Assembly (NCBI GenBank): GCA_032622095.1
Contig: CP136069.1
Coordinates: 6,774,036-6,838,035, forward strand
Length of the DNA stretch: 64,000 bases
Source of the DNA: Siphonodentalium dalli
Taxonomy: Eukaryota; Mollusca; Scaphopoda; Gadilida; Siphonodentaliidae
Reading direction: 5' to 3'
Within the stretch, counting starts at the first letter, position 1. Each line of letters opens with the position of its first letter. The notes beneath the pieces are model-generated. The model was given only the letters and a program-made list of their open reading frames with translations. It made no database searches and was not told where the DNA came from. The position numbers were made by a program, and so were the translations under genes. Shown in pieces: positions 57,575-64,000 of the stretch.

Positions 57575-57838
57575 TAACCAAGCCTTGAAATAGTGTGTCT
57601 GTCATTTGCAGAATGAGGTCCCCAGAGGGTGAATTTAGTGATGCTACCCCGCATAGCGGGCTAGCATCACCAAATTCACCCTCTGGGGACCTCATTCTGC
57701 TTACACCTCAGCAGAATGAGGTTCCCAGAGGGTGAATTTGGTGATGCTAGCCCGCTATGCGGGGTAGCATCACTAAATTCACCCTCTGGGGACCTCATTC
57801 TGCAAATGACAGACACCCTATTTCAAGGCTTGGTAATA
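57575..57838. mobile_element. Double-palindrome MITE, copy 1
   Basis: Outer ends ACCAAGCCTTGAAATAGTGT and CTATTTCAAGGCTTGGT. Inside stand two consecutive ~95 bp palindromes, each GCAGAATGAGGTCCCCAGAG...CTCTGGGGACCTCATTCTGC, with centres CCCGCATAGCGGG and CCCGCTATGCGGG that are themselves complementary. The whole element is thus a palindrome of palindromes. Copy 2 lies at 59405. Confidence 0.88.
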
Positions 57839-57997
57839 ACAACGATCTAATATTGATAATATATATAGAAAAGTAATTATTTTGAGTCAAAGATGTCTTC
57901 TGTAAACATTCAGGTTAACAAGTTATCTTAAATAAAATTTAATAATTTAATTTAAATTTACTTTATGGCTCCAGCCATAAATTAAGTTAGGAATTTC

Positions 57998-58357
57998 CAC
58001 GTACAAGACGCAATCAAATTAATATACCGATAGTGGATTGGGTAACGCATGTAAAAAATTATGTTGATACAGGGCGTGAACTCAATCCACTCACAGACTA
58101 TTCAATAAAATTATGAGTATCTGAGACTGTTATGCATATAATATAACATTTATTGGATACATATTTACCTGAAAACTGTAAAACAAAATATATTGATGAC
58201 AATTTAAGCTTTCTATTTTTGCATTCCAGCTTATCTGCCATATGTAACATTATTTCGTACTCGGCAGACTTTCAAATAATGGAAATCTGGTTACCTCATT
58301 CAACGAAGAAGAGAATATAGAAACCAACAACAACATTTGAGTACAGTACCACTTTAA
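57998..58357 (+). repeat. Dispersed ~360 bp repeat, copy 2
   Basis: Matches 16926-17295 (GATAGTGGATTGGG, AAAAAATTATGTTGATACAG, CAGACTTTCAAATAATGGAA). It shows the uninterrupted TTAA (58354) where copy 1 has the element at 17292. Confidence 0.7.
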
Positions 58358-58489
58358 ATAAGAAGTGATAAAATCAAAAACTATTATTATAAAAAAAAGT
58401 TCTTTATTGCATCATTTGACATGGAGTACTGTATACAAACAGCGAATATCACAGAGAATATTTATACATGTAATAATATACCGGTACCC

Positions 58490-59345
58490 TTAAAGGCCCA
58501 ATTAATTTTCGAACCCCCAGATCACATATATAAAATATATGCCATATTATATACCATTGAACCCCCAGATCACATATATAAAATATATGCCATATTATAT
58601 ACCATTTGAAAGAGAAGTTCCAAAACATTCTATTATCAACTTATCCGGTATGAACGTTGTATTTGTGTTTTTTTAGTTACCGACATGTTTTTGTGCTTAA
58701 GTTTTATCTGGACTGCAGTGCAAAATTAATAATTTTCAATGGAGGGGGGGGGGGTAACTTTATATCTTATATATATTCCCCTTCCATAAAAATACATTTT
58801 TAGTTTGAATTCTGTTGCATTCTGGCAGCCATAAACGGGAAATCTTTCTATGATTTCGGCTGACAGACATTTCAAATGTTGATGATTAATATAGAGAGTA
58901 ATCAATTGGTTCCGAGAATTATGTTAAATAATTCACGAGAGCCGAGAGGCGTCCGTAAGAAATGAGTGTGCATTAGTGCATGAGTTTCTTACCCAAACAT
59001 CTCTTGCCTCGAGTGAAAACAATTCTATTTATTACACTTCAGCATCAATTTGGTTCACCAAATATAATTAAAACACACAGACTTAATACATGAAAATCCC
59101 GATGTGGAGAAAGATCAACAATAAAAAAATCAGTCTAGATCAGTTAGCGTCGTAACGTCAATGACGTCACGGGAAATGACATAATTCACTAGTGACATTA
59201 CCATTTACCATTTCAATGGGAATTGCGCATAGGAGTGTAATAAAGTATTTTAATCATATTTTATGGCATAGATTGTTATTAAAACCGTATATCAAGGCAC
59301 TATAAACAAAATAATCAGTGAATCAAAAATTAAGTGGGCCTTTAA
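58490..59345. mobile_element. 856 bp TTAA element, AGGCCCACTTAA family
   Basis: Begins TTAAAGGCCCAATTAATTTT and ends AAAAATTAAGTGGGCCTTTAA. It contains a 51 bp tandem duplication of GAACCCCCAGATCACATATA at 58509-58610 and a hairpin-headed element nested at about 58885-59255. Related to 19196/20450 and 22836. Confidence 0.8.
58885..59255. mobile_element. Nested hairpin-headed element, TTTATTACACTTC type
   Basis: An imperfect palindrome (about 58935-59020, CCGAGAGGCGTCCGTAAGAA / TTCTTACCCAAACATCTCTTG) is followed by TTTATTACACTTCAGC, and the far end has GCGCATAGGAGTGTAATAAAG. Plan as in 5926-6550 and 41214-41761. Confidence 0.5.
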
Positions 59346-59404
59346 CATTTCGAACATAGATAAAATATACCGTACTCTATAAACAATTATCCTCACAGCT
59401 GAAC

Positions 59405-59660
59405 ACAAGCCTTGAAATAGTGTGTCTGTCATTTGCAGAATGAGGTCCCCAGAGGTTGAATTTAGTGATGCTACCCCGCATAGCGGGCTAGCATCACCAA
59501 ATTCACCCTCTGGGGACCTCATTCTGATTACACCTCAGCAGAATGAGGTTCCCAGAGGGTGAATTTGGTGATGCTAGCCCACTATGCGGGGTAGCATCAC
59601 TAAATTCACCCTCTGGGGACCTCATTCTGCAAATGACAGACACACTATTTCAAGGCTTGG
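59405..59660. mobile_element. Double-palindrome MITE, copy 2
   Basis: Nearly identical to 57575-57838: ends CAAGCCTTGAAATAGTGTGT and CACTATTTCAAGGCTTG, two palindromes with GCATAGCGGGCTAGC and its complement at their centres. The few differences (e.g. AGAGGTTGAATTT at 59453) indicate recent activity of this family. Confidence 0.88.
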
Positions 59661-59699
59661 CTGAACATGAAGAATACATTTTTGATTCATCAGGTTAAT

Positions 59700-60189
59700 A
59701 TGACATCAGATATAGCAAATGTAGATAAAAATGAAACAAATAAAATTTCATTGCATTCAGGTCGATGAGTATAACTAAAAGTTATCATCCAGAAATAAAA
59801 ATTGAATGGACAGACAGGCGGACAGAAGGATGGATTTTTGAAGTTTGCTGTTTCTATTGTTTGTGGACCAGAACTTGTCTAGAACCACATGCTCAAAGGA
59901 CAAATTGCAGTTGTAAGATGGATAACTCTAAAATCAAGTGGTTATTATTGTTTATAGTAACCACTTGATTTTCAAGTTATCCATCTTACAACTTCAATTT
60001 GTCAGTTTGAGCACATGGTTCTGGACAAGTTCTGGTCTACAAACAATAGAAATAGCAAACTTCAAACATCGATATATAATCACTCTGAGCTTTGATGGGT
60101 GGGTTCCTTGACTCGAATAAAATATTTTTTACCCCAGAAGCCAAAGAAATAGTAATTTAGGAGAGTCTGATCGGGTTGAGTACCTTTAA
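59700..60189. repeat. AGGTACTCAA-family derivative with inner foldback
   Basis: A GACAGACAGGCGGACAGAAGG tail (about 59808) precedes a foldback at 59917-59998 (GTAAGATGGATAACTCTAAA / CAAGTTATCCATCTTAC), then CTCTGAGCTTTGATGGGTGG and the end GATCGGGTTGAGTACCTTTAA. Only the right TTAA end is intact. Confidence 0.6.
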
Positions 60190-60781
60190 CTTAATTTAGG
60201 AGATAAACATACTTTGTTGAGTTCAATATTCGATCATGAAAACAGTTTGTGAATGGACAATCTTGCTGGAGAGTTCACAAACTGTCTTCAAACTCGAAAC
60301 CTCCATTGTAATTCTTGAACAAATAGTTAAAAACAAAAGCACTTTTTATCGGCACAGATCCACGGGAATTATCCATGGGAATTATCCATGGGAATCCATG
60401 GGAATGATCCACGGGAGTGACTCAAAACCGAGGCTCAAAATAAAAAAAATTTAATGACAGGCACCAAATGGTTGGTGTTGGTCATTTCAAAATGGTACCT
60501 GTCAAATGTTCAGATGTACTGTAAGAGACAGTATTTCAATTTCCAATCGACTTATTATTCATCAATGATGTGCACATTTTAGTGGTCCAATCGCCACCCA
60601 GGAAATTCACAAACGACATAATTATATTCACTCTGAATTGATCTGAAATTAAAAAAGAGCTATTTTTTCTTGCAATGTCCTATTTGGCCAGTAGTAGATA
60701 CACATTGTCTGAGAGCTCTTTCCATCAATGTATCACATTATTATAATCAATAAATTTGATATAAAATATCCAGCTTATGTT
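60190..60781. other. Spacer with a short GGGAATTATCCATGG repeat
   Basis: 60360-60415 has four to five near-copies of CATGGGAATTATC / CATGGGAATGATC. TTTGGTTGGTGTTGG and GGTACC-type inverted pieces lie near 60460-60500. No gene supported. Confidence 0.4.
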
Positions 60782-61028
60782 TTAACCCTTTCATGACAGG
60801 AGCTGCGCTCGTGCCGCATTACCAATCCTGTGCCAGTGCTTTCTCTTTTATATGTGAGCCTCCCGTAGAGCCTCACATATAAAAGAGAATGCACTAGCTT
60901 ACACGGTCAAGGTAAATATAGGCAAATGTAATCGCTTACAAATGCAAGGCGCACTATGGTCGACTTGCATATATAAGAGAATTCATTGGCACAGGGTTAT
61001 CAGGAAGCTCCAGTCATGGAAGGGTTAA
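60782..61028. mobile_element. 247 bp paired-hairpin TTAA MITE
   Basis: Bounded by TTAACCCTTTCATGACAGGA and TCCAGTCATGGAAGGGTTAA. Contains GCCAGTGCTTTCTCTTTTAT palindrome and a second, decayed hairpin (AAATGCAAGGCGCACTATGG...CATATATAAGAG). Its ends identify the partly decayed copies at 2944 and 13290. Confidence 0.85.
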
Positions 61029-61099
61029 TAAGGGAGGTTTGTCTAAACATGGTTAAAAGCACAACCAATTATTTATAGTAGGCCAGTTTCACATTTATT

Positions 61100-62170
61100 A
61101 ACTAATTGGACTTAAGCGCAATTGAATTGTACACAAATGTAATCAAATTGTGTTTAATTTCAATTGCGCTGAAGTGCAATAAATTTAACATTATGTGGGC
61201 AGCAATTGCAGAGACGTGGCGACAGGAGGGTTTGTGTCTCAACACCCCCCCCAAGTTTGGTCAAAATTTTCAACAGTTGGAAATTTCATACCTGCCAAAA
61301 CATTAGTTGGAAATTTCACACCAACAATAGGTTAAAAATGTTCTTGTAGTTTGATTTTCGAACAATTTATTGGGGGGAATTAATTGTTTTTGGACCAATA
61401 TTTGCATATTTTCCTATTTTTTGCCAAAATTTTGGACTGAAATGGTCATTTTCCAACCTTAGGGGGGGGGGGGGGGGGGGGGGCGACAAGGTGGAAATTT
61501 CCAACAGTTGGAAAGCTTGTGTCCTGGTCCCTCCCTCATGGCCAGTCAAAAACTGCTAGTTAATTTAAGAAAACAATATTGTCATACAATTGGTCAACAT
61601 TGTCATTGGAATTGTCATCAGTTGGAATTTTCCAACCTAAGTGGGGGTGTCAGGTTTGAAATTTCCAACTCTTGGGAGGCTTGAGGCTAGTCTAGATGCT
61701 AGGATTTTGCGATTTTCTTGTTGAAATTTCAAAATTTTCGCACACCAGGCCGAACCATGGTGGGCCCAGTGTGTCATTGTCCCTCTCCCCGTGGCTGATA
61801 CAAAACTGCTAATTAGTTTAACAAAACAATAATTTTTCCTATATTTGGTCAAACTTGTGGACCGAACAACCATGGTCAGCCCGGTGTGTCCTGGTCTCTT
61901 GCAACCATGTGCATTTGTCTGGAGTTAGACCACTAGATGTTAGGATTTATGCAATTTTTTAGGTTAAAATATCTGAATATTCTCATACTGGAATTATGAA
62001 AAACTGGTGTTGGGTCTGATATTGATTCAAGGGGTGGGGGGGGGGGGGTGCAGTTGGAATTTCCCAAGGTGGACACCCCCCCCCCCCCACAGAGACCCTC
62101 TAGCCACGTCTCTGAGCAATTGTGCTCAAGCGCAATTAAAACTGTATTGAATTTAAGCACAATTATTGAT
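61100..62170. mobile_element. Element with GCAGAGACGTGGC ends in a GCGCAATT repeat
   Basis: TTGCAGAGACGTGGCGACAG at about 61206 and TAGCCACGTCTCTGAGCAA at about 62102 form short inverted ends of a ~0.9 kb element. The body is poor in complexity: CAACAGTTGGAAATTTC-type palindromes, a G19-like run at 61463 and C-runs at 62070. It is inserted in a stretch of TTAAGCGCAATTGAATTG / AAGCGCAATTAAAACTG motifs like those near the giant element. Confidence 0.6.
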
Positions 62171-62414
62171 CACCATAAACAAAACCCCCTTAATTCTGCA
62201 GGATGACTATCGAGTGAGATTCTTTTAGAAAACATAAAACGACCAACCCAACATAATTATGAAACTCATTTGACCTTTGAGGGGTCAAGCTCATTATGGA
62301 TATTGTTCAAACCACAATTCAATTGCTCTTCAAGTGAGTAGAGATGTAAGCACTTAAGTGCAATTTTAGATTAACAATTTGTGATGGCATGTTCATGTTC
62401 ATGTTATGGTCCGT

Positions 62415-62420
62415 TTTATT
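62415..62420 (-). promoter_or_regulatory. Poly(A) signal AATAAA of the minus-strand gene
   Basis: TTTATT on the + strand, thus AATAAA on the minus strand, 39 bases after the stop codon at 62459-62461. The spacing suits a short 3' untranslated region. Confidence 0.4.
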
Positions 62421-62458
62421 AGGATATGAAGCGGCTGACCCAATTGACAGTTGACCAT

Positions 62459-62516
62459 TCACACAGCGCGGTCCCCTTCAAGTAGAGGAGTTTGTTCATT
62501 CGCATCTGGATTTTTT
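62459..62516 (-). CDS. Probable last exon of an unidentified minus-strand gene
   Basis: Acceptor on the minus strand TTATTTGTTTCAG (62517-62529). The exon codes, after one base completing a split codon, for 18 residues KNPDANEQTPLLEGDRAV and a TGA stop. The stretch has an acidic dileucine-like motif (EQTPLL), typical of cytoplasmic tails of sorted membrane proteins. Its phase (2) is exactly that left by the upstream candidate at 63137-63292. The intron between contains two MITE fragments. No family recognised. Confidence 0.4.
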
Positions 62517-63136
62517 CTGAAACAAATAACAGTTATGATAAAAATTTAATTACATTTGAAATAAAAGGGGGATAGAAATCCGTCATCCATATAGATGTTG
62601 CACATCAGCAATATATGGGTAAAAATATCTTAAATGTTCAATTCTGTACAATCGAAACTGGGAGGAGTTGATTATACAATGATGGTACCCATAACGTGTA
62701 CAGATGGACTGAGGTAATTTCTCGTGTCCCCTGAAAATAAATGTTTTACTTGCCAGCTGCTGTTTGCATACACTTACCGACTAATCTAATTTAAGGGAGT
62801 CTCGCATATATAAGAGAATGCATTTGCGAAACAATATTTACCTTCACCTTGTAAGCCAGTAAATTCTCTTATATATGTGAGGCACACTGAATACACTGGC
62901 ACAGGATCTTCAATGCTGCACCAGCACAGAGCTTTCCGATGAATGGCAATGTTTCCGACTAAATACTGAAAAGTTACCCATAATTCTGCTGTGGTTAAGG
63001 AGTGGATTATTTAGGGCTTTACTTTATGTGGTGACAAGTTAACATAATGTATAGAGCTAGACACATATAAACATATAGCACATGAAACCCCTATTATATC
63101 ATTAAAAAAGCCATTACATATTTCCGTATATCTCAC
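62517..63136 (-). other. Intron of the minus-strand gene with MITE fragments
   Basis: GT donor at 63136-63135 (ACTT|GTGAGA on the minus strand) and AG at 62518-62517. It includes remnants of the paired-hairpin family (about 62795-62905: ATATATAAGAGAATGCATTT, CTTGTAAGCCAGTAAATTCT) and a half TA-type MITE (62929-63022). Confidence 0.4.
62929..63022. mobile_element. Half TA-type MITE, right arm
   Basis: AGAGCTTTCCGATGAATGGC...TAATTCTGCTGTGGTTAAGG...GGATTATTTAGGGCTTTAC. The left arm is missing. Confidence 0.75.
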
Positions 63137-63292
63137 AAGTGATGTATAGGCACACGCTTCCCGGGATAATTGGCATCGGCACGAACAAAATGACCAAGCA
63201 GATTAATACTATTTCGCAAAGCCGTGCATGACACCAACATCAGGCATTGCAAAATGATTGCTTTGTTCATGAAAGTTAAATTCTTGTCCAAC
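63137..63292 (-). CDS. Probable penultimate exon of an unidentified minus-strand gene
   Basis: On the minus strand a pyrimidine-rich tract (CTCTTTTGTTTTTGTGTCTA...) precedes CAACGAG|GTTGG, and the donor is CACTT|GTGAGA. The frame in between is open (51 codons plus split codons) and includes a hydrophobic segment AIILQCLMLVSCTALRNSIN followed by HFVRADANYPGKRVP, suggesting one membrane-spanning helix and a short basic loop. Length 156 with phase 2 at both sides fits the next exon. The open frame continues upstream of the proposed acceptor, so the start of the exon is uncertain. Confidence 0.35.
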
Positions 63293-63954
63293 CTCGTTGC
63301 ACAAACAAAAATAGACACAAAAACAAAAGAGTCAAATTTGGGGACTATATTTTTCGTCACCAGTCAGAGCACGCAATTCTGTCGTATACGTTTTTGAAGC
63401 GTCTCAGCCAACACATTTTTCAGCTTTTAAGGATTTTGATTTTTAAAAAGAAATAAAGTTCTTGTTTTTTCATGTGATATTCAAGATCTTCAACTTGTTA
63501 TGTTGGGATATAAGATTTTATGAAACTCGTCTACGACTCATTGTGAATGAAATTTATCAAACTCGTTTTATAAAATCTTATATCCCAGGCATTATTATAT
63601 TTTTCAAAAAATATATATGTTCTTGAATGTTTCATACACACAACAGTTTTTTCTAAAATCGCTCGGATTAGCCAAACACCGCGAAAATGACAACTTTAGA
63701 ATAAGCTTAGCAATTCAGCAGGACCACCAGCATCATAGCATATTAGCAGAACATCACCAGGGATGAGGCATGCGTCTAAACACTTAAGTGTTATTGTTTC
63801 GTTTCCAATTTCAACACAATTAATGCTTCGTCTGAATATTCCTTTAGAACATATGATTAAAAAATTATATCAAAATTGCAAAACTAAAATATTAACAAAA
63901 AGCACCTAAATTAATTAAAAGTTCCTTAGTTAATTTTTGTACAACATAATATCG
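63293..63954. other. Right flank, probable intron of the minus-strand gene
   Basis: Contains a palindrome at 63504-63588 (TGGGATATAAGATTTTATGA / ATAAAATCTTATATCCCA). A minus-strand frame at about 63375-63430 (KNVLAETLQKRIRQNCVL) also has a protein-like look, but no splice sites could be fitted. Otherwise AT-rich. Confidence 0.35.
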
Positions 63955-64000
63955 TTAAAGGTATTCAATCCGATCAGTGAACGTCCAATCGCCACCCAGG
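63955..64000. repeat. Start of an AGGTACTCAA-family element cut by the window end
   Basis: TTAAAGGTATTCAATCCGAT and CAGTGAACG. The last 18 bases GTCCAATCGCCACCCAGG recur at about 60586-60603, so a second repeat begins inside it or a shared insertion is present. Confidence 0.6.

Overview
The window is animal nuclear DNA: one gene with spliced exons, strongly AT-rich spacers and a very heavy load of miniature transposons, palindromes and satellites. The repeat style suggests a marine or aquatic invertebrate, most likely a lophotrochozoan such as a mollusc. Clues are frequent ACATGTA motifs, tandem blocks ending in CCGTCCGTCCG or GGACAGACAGG tails, and AAGATGGCCGCC-containing arrays. The species itself is an inference and cannot be fixed from the sequence alone.

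Genes. The left 12.6 kb holds one clear gene on the + strand, the mitochondrial ribosome recycling factor MRRF. It has six coding exons (760-12632), all with GT/AG boundaries and matching phases, giving 289 codons plus stop. At the far right, two phase-compatible minus-strand pieces (63137-63292 and 62459-62516) followed by an AATAAA signal look like the last exons of a second, unidentified gene that continues beyond the window. A possible terminal exon (18989-19170), a coiled-coil-coding scrap (about 32916-33007) and a broken ORF (47006-47770) are weaker calls.

Repeat landscape. 12.6-27.4 kb and 52.9-64 kb are mosaics of short non-autonomous elements. Two classes dominate. One has TTAA target sites (piggyBac-like behaviour) in several terminal-repeat families: CCCTTT..., AGGTACTCAA..., AGGCCCACTTAA... 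and AAGTGATG.... The other has TA target sites (Tc1/mariner-like) with the end CAGTAATGCCCTAA. Many consist almost entirely of near-perfect palindromes. Satellite arrays with 12, 35, 37, 40, 60, about 165-172, 454 and 584/452 bp periods are present; the 60 bp array grew out of the end of a TTAA element.

Central giant element. 27430-52927 is bounded by matching inverted ends (TTAACC / GGTTAC) whose homology stops abruptly. Inside these ends lie two large inverted arms of the same 454-bp-type satellite (27566-32800 forward, 48505-52870 reversed). Between the arms is an 11 kb head-to-tail array of Helitron-like units (34208-45146), in which each unit's 3' CTAG directly abuts the next unit's 5' TC and a hairpin sits just before each CTAG. 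Next comes a second, smaller inverted pair of 172 bp satellites (45166-46270 and 47765-48480) surrounding a GC-richer, frameshifted ORF. The result is a nested foldback composite of about 25.5 kb. No transposase, RepHel, integrase or reverse transcriptase gene was recognised anywhere, so all of these elements appear non-autonomous.
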